A DNA stretch of 64,000 nt from Pseudonocardia ammonioxydans (lineage in GTDB: Bacteria; Actinomycetota; Actinomycetes; Mycobacteriales; Pseudonocardiaceae): NCBI RefSeq assembly GCF_900115005.1, contig NZ_FOUY01000001.1:372001-436000 (forward strand), given 5' to 3'. The position numbers and the translations under genes were made by a program. The notes under the pieces are model-generated. The model was not told the DNA's origin. It saw only the letters and a program-made list of their open reading frames with translations, and did not search any database. Positions 17,711-26,718 of this stretch are shown piece after piece. How positions within the stretch are numbered: position 1 is the first letter of the stretch; the number at the start of each line of letters is the position of its first letter.

Positions 17711-19372
17711 TCACCCGGCGTCGGGCAGCGCCGGGCCGAGCAGGTCGTCGGCGTCGACGATCCGGTAGGCGTAGCCCTGCTCGGCGAGGAACCGCTGCCG
17801 GTGCGCCGCGTAGTCGGTGTCGACGGTGTCGCGCGAGACGACCGAGTAGAAGTGCGCCTGCCGCCCGTCGGACTTGGGCCGCAGCAGCCGCCCGAGCCGC
17901 TGGGCCTCCTCCTGGCGGGACCCGAACGTGCCGCTGACCTGCACCGCGACCGTCGCCTCGGGCAGGTCGACGGAGAAGTTCGCGACCTTCGACACGACCA
18001 GCCGGTCGATCTCGCCGTTGCGGAAGGCCTCGAACAGCTTCTCCCGCTCCTTGTTGCGGGTGGAGCCCTGCACGACCGGGGCGTCGAGCTTCTCCCCCAG
18101 CTCCTCGAGCTGCTCCAGGTAGGCGCCGATCACCAGGGTCTGCTCACCCGCGTGCCGGTCCAGGATCGCGCGGACCACGTTCAGCTTGGTGCGGGCCGTC
18201 GCCGCCGCCCGGTAGCGCTCCTCGGACTCCGCCGTCGCGTAGGTCATCCGCTCGCCGTCGGTCAGGGTCACCCGGACCTCGACGCACTCGGCCGGTGCGA
18301 TCCAGCCCTGGGCCTCGATGTCGCGCCACGGGGCGTCGAAGCGCTTCGGGCCGATCAGCGAGAACACGTCGCCCTCGCGGCCGTCCTCGCGGACCAGGGT
18401 CGCGGTCAGGCCGAGCCGGCGCCGGGACTGCAGGTCCGCGGTCATCCGGAACACCGGCGCGGGCAGCAGGTGGACCTCGTCGTAGATGACCAGGCCCCAG
18501 TCCCGGGAGTCGAACAGCTCCAGGTGCTTGTACTCGCCCTTGGTCCGGCGGGTGACGACCTGGTAGGTCGCGATCGTGACCGGGCGGATCTCCTTGCGCT
18601 CGCCCGAGTACTCGCCGATCTCGTCCTCGGTCAGCGACGTGCGGGCGATCAGCTCGCGCTTCCACTGGTGCGCGGAGACGGTGTTGGTCACCAGGATCAG
18701 CGTGGTGGCCCCGGCGCGGGCCATCGCGGCGGCGCCGACGAGCGTCTTCCCGGCGCCGCAGGGCAGCACGACGACGCCCGAACCGCCCTCCCAGAACCCG
18801 TCGACGGCCTGCTGCTGGTAGTCCCGCAGCGACCAGCCGTCCTGCTCGAGCTCGATCGGGTGCGCCTCGCCGTCGACGTAGCCGGCGAGATCCTCGGCCG
18901 GCCAGCCGACCTTGAGCAGTGCCTGCTTGAGCCTTCCGCGCTCGGACGGGTGGACGATGACGGTGTCGTCGTCGATCCGCGCCCCGAGCATGGGCGTGAT
19001 CTTCTTCTGCCGCAGGACCTCCTCGAGCACCGCGCGGTCCACCGCGGTGAGCACGAGCCCGTGCGCGGGATGGTTGGACAGCTGCAGCCGTCCGTAGCGG
19101 CCCATGGTGTCGACGACGTCGACGAGCAGGGGCTGCGGCACGGGATAGCGGGACCAGCGCACGAGCGCGTCGACGACCTGCTCCGCGTCGTGCCCCGCGG
19201 CACGCGCGTTCCACAGCGCCAGCGGCGTCACCCGGTAGGTGTGGACGTGCTCGGGCGCGCGCTCGAGCTCGGCGAACGGGGCGATCCCGGCGCGCGCCTG
19301 CGCGGCGTCGGGATGGTCGACCTCCAGCAGAAGGGTCTTGTCGGATTGCACGATCAGAGGACCGTCGGTCAC
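17711..19372 (-). CDS. xpb: XPB/Ercc3-type DNA repair helicase
   Basis: A superfamily 2 3'-5' DNA helicase of the bacterial XPB group, 553 residues. An N-terminal helicase-associated domain (about 35-110, HTYRVTPLALWNARAAG) precedes the motor. Motor motifs: CGAGKT at 205-210, IYDEVH at 296-301, GLTATLVRED (the XPB RED motif) and QRLGRLLRPK (motif VI). The GTG at 19372 (VTDGPLIVQSDKTLLLEVDH) matches the start of mycobacterial homologues such as Rv0861c; an earlier ATG exists but adds no conserved sequence. The neighbour that follows it in mycobacteria, a second helicase-associated protein, is here 7 kb away beyond the conservon. Confidence 0.95.
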   Translation of the reverse strand: MTDGPLIVQSDKTLLLEVDHPDAAQARAGIAPFAELERAPEHVHTYRVTPLALWNARAAGHDAEQVVDALVRWSRYPVPQPLLVDVVDTMGRYGRLQLSNHPAHGLVLTAVDRAVLEEVLRQKKITPMLGARIDDDTVIVHPSERGRLKQALLKVGWPAEDLAGYVDGEAHPIELEQDGWSLRDYQQQAVDGFWEGGSGVVVLPCGAGKTLVGAAAMARAGATTLILVTNTVSAHQWKRELIARTSLTEDEIGEYSGERKEIRPVTIATYQVVTRRTKGEYKHLELFDSRDWGLVIYDEVHLLPAPVFRMTADLQSRRRLGLTATLVREDGREGDVFSLIGPKRFDAPWRDIEAQGWIAPAECVEVRVTLTDGERMTYATAESEERYRAAATARTKLNVVRAILDRHAGEQTLVIGAYLEQLEELGEKLDAPVVQGSTRNKEREKLFEAFRNGEIDRLVVSKVANFSVDLPEATVAVQVSGTFGSRQEEAQRLGRLLRPKSDGRQAHFYSVVSRDTVDTDYAAHRQRFLAEQGYAYRIVDADDLLGPALPDAG

Positions 19373-19799
19373 GGAACGAATCCCTTCGACGCCGGTGAGC
19401 TGTGCCGGACGGGTCCGCCGGACGATGGACGGAGACGAGCGGTCGAGGTGCGTCACGTCACGTGACTGCGACGTGAGGGCCGCTACGCCACTCGGGACAT
19501 GCCCGTTCCGGGGGCTAGACTCCTGAGCCGTCCGTCACGCACAGACGGGACCCAGCACGATCATATCCGCCCGGCTCCCCCGGGATGCGGCAACCGTCGC
19601 CCCGTGTCGGCGCGGAGTGGTCGAACGGGTCCGTCGTGACCCCGAAAGGCGCACCGGACCAGCTGATGCTCCCCCTCCTCGACGCCACACGGCCGGGCCG
19701 ACCGCCCGCCGCCCGCCGGGAACACCCGGGAGCGACCGTGCCTGCTGGGCCCGCCGTGCCGCCCGTGCCCGGACCGGAGACCGACAGGGAGACCTCGCC
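19373..19799. other. Divergent promoter region and long leader between xpb and cvnA
   Basis: About 430 bases. It holds the palindrome at 19457-19466, a possible -10 hexamer TAGACT at 19516-19521 reading toward cvnA, and a leader of over 270 bases. Within the leader, an open frame of 72 codons starting at 19585 ends with a TGA that overlaps the cvnA GTG (GTGA). I regard that frame as a possible coupled upstream peptide rather than an established gene. Confidence 0.4.
19457..19466. promoter_or_regulatory. Palindrome GTCACGTGAC upstream of xpb
   Basis: A perfect 10-bp palindrome inside CGTCACGTCACGTGACTGCGACGTGAG, which also contains two further ACGT(C/G)A half-sites. It lies about 85 bases upstream of the xpb start, between divergent transcripts. 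It could be an operator; no known regulator is assigned. Confidence 0.4.
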
Positions 19800-22700
19800 G
19801 TGACCACCGTGACCAGCACGGAACGCCCGAGCACCCTCTCGGAGCGACTCGACCCGCGGAACTGGAGCCTGGTCGCCAAGCTGGCGGTCGTCGGTCTCGT
19901 GCCGACGGTCCTTGCCCTGAGCATCGGCGCCCTGCGGGTCGTCGACCAGGCCAACGTCGCCGAGGAGCTCGGGCGGGGCAGCAGCCTCGTCGACGTCCAC
20001 CGCCAGATCGGGGCGTTGACCGGCGCGCTGCAGGCCGAGCGGAACGCCACCGTCACCTTCGTCGGGGGCAACCGCTCCGGCGACCGGGCGGCCGTCGACC
20101 GCGCGCAGGCGGAGACCGACACCGCGCTGCGGGACACCACCGCGCAGCTCGACGCGGCCGAGGAGCAGGCGCCGGAGCTCGCGAACGCCCGCCGGCAGGC
20201 GGAGACGACGCTGGGTGAGCTGCCGGCGATCCGGGCGCAGTCCGACGGCCCGGCCCCGGTCACGGACGTGACCTCCCGCTACACCACCGTCGTCGAGCGC
20301 ACGCTCGGCCTGGACCGTGCGCTGGTCGGGCGGCTGCAGACCGCCGACACCGCGGGTCTGACCTCCGCGCTCGGGGCCGGCGCCAACGCCCAGGAGGCGC
20401 TCGAGCTCCAGCGCACCGTGCTCAACGGGGCGATCGCCGCCGGTCGGCTGGACGAGGCCCAGCGCGCGCAGGTGACCGGCGCCGAGGCGGCCTTCCAGGC
20501 CGCTGCGGGCGACTTCCGGTCGTCACTGACCCCGGAGCAGACCGAGGCCTTCGGCGACCTCGCCGCCCCGGCGGCGGACGCCGAGCGCAACGCCCTGCGG
20601 GACCAGGCGCTGGCCGCGGGCGGCGGGGCGCCACCGGTCGACCCGGCGGCTTGGAACGGCGCCGTCGACCGCTCGGCGCAGGCCGTGGAGCAGTCGACGC
20701 AGGCCGCCGAGCAGGCGTTCACCGACGGCCGGGCCGCGGCCGCCGAGGAGGCGGGCAACACCGCGGGCCTGAACTCGGTGCTGCTGATGCTGACGCTGCT
20801 GCTCACCGGCGGCATCATCCTGCTGCTGGGCCGGCAGATGGTCCGCTCGCTGCGCCTGCTGCGCAGCTCGGCGCTGGAGGTCGCGGAGCGCAAGCTGCCC
20901 GCGGCCGTGCAGTCGATGCGGTCCGGTGAGGCGCCCAACGCGCTGGTCGAACCGGTGCCGCTGGACAGCCGCGACGAGATCGGCGAGGTGGCCCGGGCGT
21001 TCGACGCCGTGCACGGCCAGGCGATCCGCCTGGCGGCCGACCAGGCCGCGCTGCAGCAGAACGTCAACAGCATGTTCGTCAACCTCTCCCGGCGCTCCCA
21101 GGCCCTGGTCGAGCGCCAGCTGCAGCTGATCGAGCAGCTGGAGAGCAACGAGCAGGACCCGGACCAGCTGTCCAACCTGTTCCAGCTGGACCACCTCGCG
21201 ACCCGTATGCGGCGCAACAGCGAGAACCTGCTGGTCCTCGCCGGTACCGACCTCGCCAAGCGGAACGTGGCGCCGGTGCAGGTCGTCGACGTGCTCCGGG
21301 CCGCGGTGTCCGAGGTCGAGCAGTACCAGCGGGTGGTCGTGCAGACCCCGCCGACGGCGACGATCGCCGGCCGGGCCGCGAACGACCTCGTCCACCTGCT
21401 GGCCGAGCTGCTGGACAACGCGACCAACTTCTCGCCGCCGGACTCGCAGGTCGTCATGTCGACGACCCGGACCGCCGACGAGTCGCTGCTCATCGAGATC
21501 TCCGACCGCGGTGTCGGCATGACCGACACCGAGCTGGTCGACGCCAACCAGCGGCTCGCCGGCCCGGCCGAGGTCGACGTGTCCGCATCGCGGCGCATGG
21601 GCCTGTTCGTGGTCGGCCGACTGGCCGCCCGGCACCGGGTCGGCGTCCGGCTGGCGTCCGCGGTGGGTGGCGGCGGCACCGGCGGGCTGAACGCCTCGGT
21701 GACCGTTCCCGTGGAGCTCGTCCCGTCCGCCCAGCTGCCCGAGCAGCGCCGCGACGGCGGCGGTCCCGCCGGTCCGCCCCGGGGCCAGGCCGGGCTCCCG
21801 CAGCGCCGGCCCGGCGCCCCGAGCGGTCCGGCCGGCCCCGAGGCGCCCGCGGCGGCGCACGGCGGTGCACCCGCCCCGGCAGCGACGAACGGCGCCGACC
21901 GCAGCTCGCTGCCGTCGCTGGTGGCCGGCTCCGACGGCCCGCTGACGCCCACGTTCGAGACCGGCACGACCGTCACCGGTGGTGCGCGCAACGGTTCCTC
22001 GGCGGCACTGCCGACCCGCAAGCCCGGCTCGTCGCTCCGCCGGAACGCCGCCGGCGATGCGCCGGACGGACAGGAAGCGTCGGCGAACGGAGTCGCCCCG
22101 CACGGCCTGCAGGCGTTCGCGCCGTCCCGCGACGGGGAGACCCCGGACGGCCGTACCCCGGCCGACGTCTTCACCCCGCCGGAGGAGAGCGGCTCGGCCG
22201 CGGCCGGCACCGGGAGCGGACCGGCCGACACCGGCACCGACGCCCCGGCCGCCGGCGGCCCGCCGGAGGGGCCGGACGCGTTCCGGGCCCCGCCCGGGTC
22301 GTCCGCTCCCGCGGGCGACGGCTCCGACGAGCCCGCCGCCGAGGACACCGACACCGGTCCCGCGACCGACCCCCGCTCCGGGACCGCCGGCGCCGGAGCC
22401 GCTGCCGCGCTGGGGCTCGCCGGCGCAGCCGCGGCCGGAGCGGCCGCCGCCGCGTCCACCGACCCCGGGACGGCCCCGGAGGCCGGTACCGGACGCCAGG
22501 CCCCGCCCGCCGACCGCGAGCTGGACGACACCGTCGTCATCGATGCCGCGGTCGACGACACCACGGCGGACCGCGACACCACGGCAGGCGGAGACACGGC
22601 AGCCGGCGACACAGCAGGCGGTGACACGGCAGGCGGCGACACGGCAGGCGGGCCCGGCGCGGGCCGTGCCGACCGGGAGTCCGGCACGGACCCGGCTGCC

Positions 22701-24881
22701 CGGTCCCGGACCGACGCGGACGCCGCCGCCGACACCGACGCCCCCGGGGCTCCGCGGCGGTCGTTCGCCGATGCGCGGACCCCGGACTCCGCTACGACCA
22801 ACGGGTCCGCCGCAGGCACCCGGGCCGGAGCAGGCTCCGGGACCGGGGCCGTGCCGGCCGCCGGGTCCGGTCGGTCGACCGCGTTCGGCGCCGGCATCGA
22901 GACCGCTGCGGCCGGCGACGCCGCCGGGACCACCGCCGCCCCCGAGACCGCCGAGACCGCCGCGAGCGCCGGTAGCGCGCCGGCCGACGCCGGGACGACC
23001 GGTGCCGTGTCGACCGGTGCGACGCCGGACGATCACCCGGGCACGGGCACGGGCTCGGGCTCGAGCGAGGCCCCCGACCGCCCCGCCACCGCCGGGGACC
23101 GCCCCGGTGCAGGCACCCCGGACAGCTCCGCGACCGGGACCGCAGCACCCACCGGGACGACCGCGGACGAGGCCGGTACCACGACGAGCGGCGCCGGCAC
23201 GGCCGCGGCCGCGGGGGCGGCCGCCCTCGCCGGAGCCGCCGCGGCCGGTGCCGTCACGAGCCGGGGCGACACGGAGCAGACCCCGGCCACCCGCACCGGC
23301 ACGGACGCGACCGGCACCTCGTCGACCAGCACGCCCTCGACCGGCGTGTCCTCGACCGGCACCGCCGCGAGCGACACAACCGGCACCGACACGGCTCGTA
23401 CCGACACAACCGGTGCCGGCACAACCGGCGCCCAGACCGCCGGTGCCGACGCGGACCGGGGCGGCGCTGCGGCGACCTCGGCCACCCGGCCCGGCACGAC
23501 CCGGACCGATGGTGCGGAGCAGCCCACCGGGGCCGGGAGCGCCGAGCCGGCCGGGGCGAACGGGGAAGCCGGTGCCACCGGAGAGACCGGTGGGATCAGC
23601 ACCGTCGGGGCGGGCGCCGACCGCACCAGCCACACCGGCACCGGCCACACAGCCACCGGCACCGGCCGCGAGACCGCGCCCGAGGCCGGCACCGCAGCCG
23701 AGCCCCGCACCGCGGCCGAGACCGGCGACCGGCTCGGCACGACCGCCCCGGACACACCGCGCGACGGCACGGACGGCGACACCGACGACACGGCGACCGC
23801 CGCCTTCCCCACGGTCCGGCCCACCGGCCGCGAGCCGATGGGCGGGCCGCCGGCGTCGCGCACGAACGGCGGCCGGCCGAGCCCCGGCCGGCGTCCGGTG
23901 ATGCCGGGCGGCCGCGGACCGGTGCGCGGGCCGTCCACGCCCGCGGACGACCGCCCGGACACCGACCACCGGGACACCCAGCGCCGGACCACCGAGCGCC
24001 GGGACACCGACCGCCCGGACTCCGGCCTGCCCCGGCGGATCCCCGGCGGGCAGGCGCCGGCCGCCCCGCAGGCACCCGGCACACAGGCACCCGGCACGCA
24101 GGCACCCGGCACGCAGGCACCCGGCCCGAACGGGACCCCGGTCCCGACCGGCGGACCGGCTCCGCTGCCCAAGCGGCAGGTGCCGCCCCGCGGGGCCGCG
24201 GGCGGTCCCGCCCGGGCCGGTGTCCCCGGCGCCGGTGCGCCCGGTAACCAGGGCCAGGACGAGCTGTTCGCCCCGAAGGTCCCGGTCGAGGGGGACCGCG
24301 GTCAGCTGCGCCGCCCCGGTGGGGTGGAGTCGGCCCGCGGCAACCCCGAGTTCGACATGGGCCAGACGACGCCGATCTTCGACGACATCGCGTCGGCCTG
24401 GTTCCGGTCGAACCGCTCGGTGCCGGTCCGCTGGCAGGACGGCGGACCCGCCCAGGCCGGGGCCCCGGCCGGGCAGGCGGCCTCGCCGACCGGCTCCGCG
24501 GTGGCGACCGGCACCGGGCAGGACCAGGACTTCACCTCGCCCGCCGACGACGTGTGGCGGCAGGCCCGCGAGGCCGTCGGCGAGGAGGCCGGTGGCGACC
24601 GTCCGGACGAGTTGACATCGGCCGGACTGCCCAAGCGGCGCCCGCGGGCGCGGCTGCTCCCGGGCAGTGCGGCAGGATCCACCGTGCTCAGCCCGTCGCC
24701 GTCCGGGGAGCCACGCGACGCCGAGACCGTGCGCGGCCGGCTCGCCAGCTACCAGCAGGGCGTGCGGCAGGGCCGGGAGAGCGCCGCCGGCAGGCAGCGC
24801 ACCTCCCGTACCACCGCGGACGGCGTCCCCGAGCCGTCCGCCGACCGTTCGAACCAGTCCGACCCGGAGGAGAACCAGTGA
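19800..24881 (+). CDS. cvnA: CvnA: nitrate-sensor-like kinase-related membrane protein with giant disordered tail
   Basis: First gene of a conservon, 1693 residues. The order is: transmembrane helix (about 26-44), extracellular NIT-type helical sensor (60-315), second helix (325-345), HAMP (346-415), a dimerisation helix ([20 protein letters not shown]) without the usual phosphorylated-His motif, and a HATPase domain with N-box [13 protein letters not shown] (533-545), DRGVGM and MGLFVVG. Residues 645 to about 1515 are Ala/Thr/Gly/Asp-rich low complexity with 15-bp tandem repeats at 22579-22651 and 24068-24125. Two conserved CvnA tail motifs return near the end, [13 protein letters not shown] (about 1520) and [14 protein letters not shown] (about 1608). 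The GTG at 19800 has GGGAG eight bases upstream. Confidence 0.92.
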   Translation: MTTVTSTERPSTLSERLDPRNWSLVAKLAVVGLVPTVLALSIGALRVVDQANVAEELGRGSSLVDVHRQIGALTGALQAERNATVTFVGGNRSGDRAAVDRAQAETDTALRDTTAQLDAAEEQAPELANARRQAETTLGELPAIRAQSDGPAPVTDVTSRYTTVVERTLGLDRALVGRLQTADTAGLTSALGAGANAQEALELQRTVLNGAIAAGRLDEAQRAQVTGAEAAFQAAAGDFRSSLTPEQTEAFGDLAAPAADAERNALRDQALAAGGGAPPVDPAAWNGAVDRSAQAVEQSTQAAEQAFTDGRAAAAEEAGNTAGLNSVLLMLTLLLTGGIILLLGRQMVRSLRLLRSSALEVAERKLPAAVQSMRSGEAPNALVEPVPLDSRDEIGEVARAFDAVHGQAIRLAADQAALQQNVNSMFVNLSRRSQALVERQLQLIEQLESNEQDPDQLSNLFQLDHLATRMRRNSENLLVLAGTDLAKRNVAPVQVVDVLRAAVSEVEQYQRVVVQTPPTATIAGRAANDLVHLLAELLDNATNFSPPDSQVVMSTTRTADESLLIEISDRGVGMTDTELVDANQRLAGPAEVDVSASRRMGLFVVGRLAARHRVGVRLASAVGGGGTGGLNASVTVPVELVPSAQLPEQRRDGGGPAGPPRGQAGLPQRRPGAPSGPAGPEAPAAAHGGAPAPAATNGADRSSLPSLVAGSDGPLTPTFETGTTVTGGARNGSSAALPTRKPGSSLRRNAAGDAPDGQEASANGVAPHGLQAFAPSRDGETPDGRTPADVFTPPEESGSAAAGTGSGPADTGTDAPAAGGPPEGPDAFRAPPGSSAPAGDGSDEPAAEDTDTGPATDPRSGTAGAGAAAALGLAGAAAAGAAAAASTDPGTAPEAGTGRQAPPADRELDDTVVIDAAVDDTTADRDTTAGGDTAAGDTAGGDTAGGDTAGGPGAGRADRESGTDPAARSRTDADAAADTDAPGAPRRSFADARTPDSATTNGSAAGTRAGAGSGTGAVPAAGSGRSTAFGAGIETAAAGDAAGTTAAPETAETAASAGSAPADAGTTGAVSTGATPDDHPGTGTGSGSSEAPDRPATAGDRPGAGTPDSSATGTAAPTGTTADEAGTTTSGAGTAAAAGAAALAGAAAAGAVTSRGDTEQTPATRTGTDATGTSSTSTPSTGVSSTGTAASDTTGTDTARTDTTGAGTTGAQTAGADADRGGAAATSATRPGTTRTDGAEQPTGAGSAEPAGANGEAGATGETGGISTVGAGADRTSHTGTGHTATGTGRETAPEAGTAAEPRTAAETGDRLGTTAPDTPRDGTDGDTDDTATAAFPTVRPTGREPMGGPPASRTNGGRPSPGRRPVMPGGRGPVRGPSTPADDRPDTDHRDTQRRTTERRDTDRPDSGLPRRIPGGQAPAAPQAPGTQAPGTQAPGTQAPGPNGTPVPTGGPAPLPKRQVPPRGAAGGPARAGVPGAGAPGNQGQDELFAPKVPVEGDRGQLRRPGGVESARGNPEFDMGQTTPIFDDIASAWFRSNRSVPVRWQDGGPAQAGAPAGQAASPTGSAVATGTGQDQDFTSPADDVWRQAREAVGEEAGGDRPDELTSAGLPKRRPRARLLPGSAAGSTVLSPSPSGEPRDAETVRGRLASYQQGVRQGRESAAGRQRTSRTTADGVPEPSADRSNQSDPEENQ

Positions 24882-25306
24882 GGGCACCGCAGGCACAGCC
24901 GAGCCAGAGCCGTTTCGGCTGGCTGGTCACCAACTTCGCCGAGCGCGTCCCGGGCGTCGCGCACGCGATCGTGGTGTCGGCCGACGGGTTGCTGCTGACC
25001 TCGTCGGACCGCCTCCCGCGGGACCGCGCCGACCAGCTGGCCGCGGTCGCGTCCGGCCTCGTCAGCCTGACCCAGGGCGCGGCACGCTGCTTCGACGCCG
25101 GCGGCGTGGTCCAGACCGTCGTCGAGATGGACCGTGGGATCGTGCTGCTGATGTCCATCAGCGACGGGTCCTGCCTGGCCGTGCTCGCCTCGCCGAGCTG
25201 CGACATCGGCCTGGTCGGTTACGAGATGACGCTGCTCGTCGACCGGGTCGGCCAGCTGCTCACCCCCGAGCTGCGCGCCGAGCTCCAGGGCTCGTTCGGG
25301 CCCTGA
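24878..25306 (+). CDS. cvnB: CvnB: roadblock/LC7 domain protein
   Basis: A 142-residue roadblock/LC7 protein: [32 protein letters not shown], the central [19 protein letters not shown], and [19 protein letters not shown]. In conservons such proteins form a complex with the GTPase CvnD, analogous to MglB with MglA. The GTG start overlaps the cvnA stop (GTGA) and has GGAGGAG upstream, so translation is coupled to cvnA. Confidence 0.94.
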   Translation: MRAPQAQPSQSRFGWLVTNFAERVPGVAHAIVVSADGLLLTSSDRLPRDRADQLAAVASGLVSLTQGAARCFDAGGVVQTVVEMDRGIVLLMSISDGSCLAVLASPSCDIGLVGYEMTLLVDRVGQLLTPELRAELQGSFGP

Positions 25307-25411
25307 TCCGGGCGTGCGGAACACCACCGGCGGCGAACACACCGCGCCGGTTGCCGCAGCCGATACCGTCATGCACCCCATCCGAGGATCGACCAGAGCG
25401 GGTGAGATCCG

Positions 25412-26077
25412 ATGACCCAGGACCCGGGCGACGCGGGCCCCGAGCCGACCTTCGCCGACGTCATGAACGGTTTCAGCCTGGACTCCAAGCGCAAGCCGAA
25501 GAAGCGCCGGTGGGGGCGCTCCCGGCCCGAGGACGAGCCGACCCCGCCCGATCCGGCGGCCGATCGGCAGCCGTCACCGGCACCCCCGCCCGCGCCGGCC
25601 GAGGTGACCGGTCCGATCAGCGGATCGGCGGCGTACGGCATGCCGCTCACACCGTCCGAGCGGGACGCCGCGCAGCAGCCCGCTCCCGTCGAACCCCCGG
25701 CGGCAGCGGCGCCGCCCCCTCCGGCCACCGGTGGTGGGGCCGCCTTCGTGCGTCCCTACGCGTGGACGCGCGGCCGGACCAAGTCGGGCTACGAGCTGGC
25801 GGTCGAGACCCTCGTCTCGGTCAGCAACCGGGCCCGTAGCCAGCTGGAACGGCTGCCGATGGAGCACCGCTCCGTCGCCGACCTCCTGCTCGAGCAGACC
25901 CGCTCGGTGGCCGAGGTCGCGGCGTTGCTGTCGCTCCCCCTGGGCGTGGCCCGGGTGCTGCTCGGGGACATGGCCTCGAGCGGCACGGTGACCGTTCACC
26001 AGACCGCGAGCACCCCCGGTGACGTGCCGGATCTCGCACTGATGGAAAGGGTGTTGAGTGGACTCCGTCGGCTCTAG
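25412..26077 (+). CDS. cvnC: CvnC: DUF742 protein
   Basis: A 221-residue protein. About 110 N-terminal residues are Pro-rich with a basic patch (SKRKPKKRRWGRS). The DUF742 winged-helix-like domain follows: FVRPYAWTRGRTKSGYELAV, HRSVADLLLEQTRSVAEVAA, LSLPLGVARVLLGDMASSG and the C-terminal LMERVLSGLRRL. The Arg/Thr-rich RPYAxTxGRT motif is the family hallmark. The role is structural or regulatory within the conservon complex. The basic Pro-rich N-terminus is longer than in typical CvnC proteins. A gap of 105 bases separates it from cvnB, while its 3' end overlaps cvnD by 20 bases. Confidence 0.93.
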   Translation: MTQDPGDAGPEPTFADVMNGFSLDSKRKPKKRRWGRSRPEDEPTPPDPAADRQPSPAPPPAPAEVTGPISGSAAYGMPLTPSERDAAQQPAPVEPPAAAAPPPPATGGGAAFVRPYAWTRGRTKSGYELAVETLVSVSNRARSQLERLPMEHRSVADLLLEQTRSVAEVAALLSLPLGVARVLLGDMASSGTVTVHQTASTPGDVPDLALMERVLSGLRRL

Positions 26078-26702
26078 GCCACAGCCGCCCCAGCCCATGA
26101 GCGGCCCGGCCGGTCCGGCCGGGCCCGCCGGGCCTGCCCGTACCGCGACGATGTCCGCCAAGATCGTGGTGGCCGGTGGCTTCGGCGTCGGCAAGACCAC
26201 GTTCGTCGGGTCGGTCTCGGAGATCATGCCGCTGACCACCGAGGCGGTGATGACCGAGGCGAGCTCGTCGCACGACGACCTCACGGCCACGCCCCACAAG
26301 CGTTCGACGACGGTCGCGATGGACTTCGGCCGCGTCTCGCTGGACTCCGACCTGGTGCTCTACCTGTTCGGCACGCCCGGCCAGCAGCGGTTCTGGTTCA
26401 TGTGGGACGACCTGGTGCGCGGCGCGATCGGTGCCGTCGTGCTGGTGGACACCCGGCGGCTGGCCGACTCGTTCGCCGCGATCGACTTCTTCGAGGACCG
26501 CGGTCTGCCCTACGTGGTGGGCGTCAACGCCTTCGACGGGCACCTGCAGCACGGCCTGGAGGACGTCCGCGAGGCGATGTCGATCGACCCGGCGATCCCG
26601 ATGGTGGTGTGCGACGCCCGTCAGCGGCAGTCGACCAAGGAGACGCTGATCGCGCTGGTCCAGCACGCCATGCACCAGCGGATGGCCGCCGGCGCCCGCT
26701 GA
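26058..26702 (+). CDS. cvnD: CvnD: MglA/Ras-like GTPase
   Basis: A 214-residue small GTPase. P-loop GGFGVGKTTFVGS is at about 40-52, switch II region LYLFGTPGQQRFWFMWDDL (Gly replaces the usual Asp of DTPGQ), then GAVVLVDTRR, and NAFDG in place of NKxD. The actinobacterial CvnD GTPases share these features. An N-terminal Gly-Pro-Ala repeat segment (about 12-28) precedes the domain. The GTG start lies inside cvnC, so the two are coupled. No cytochrome P450 gene (cvnE) follows, unlike some Streptomyces conservons. Confidence 0.94.
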   Translation: MDSVGSRPQPPQPMSGPAGPAGPAGPARTATMSAKIVVAGGFGVGKTTFVGSVSEIMPLTTEAVMTEASSSHDDLTATPHKRSTTVAMDFGRVSLDSDLVLYLFGTPGQQRFWFMWDDLVRGAIGAVVLVDTRRLADSFAAIDFFEDRGLPYVVGVNAFDGHLQHGLEDVREAMSIDPAIPMVVCDARQRQSTKETLIALVQHAMHQRMAAGAR

Positions 26703-26718
26703 GCCCCGGCTCCGCCGG

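Noticed and set aside
19617-24896. Long antisense frames across cvnA
   Set aside because: High GC content keeps the antisense frames open. Only the plus-strand frame shows recognisable sensor, HAMP and HATPase domains.
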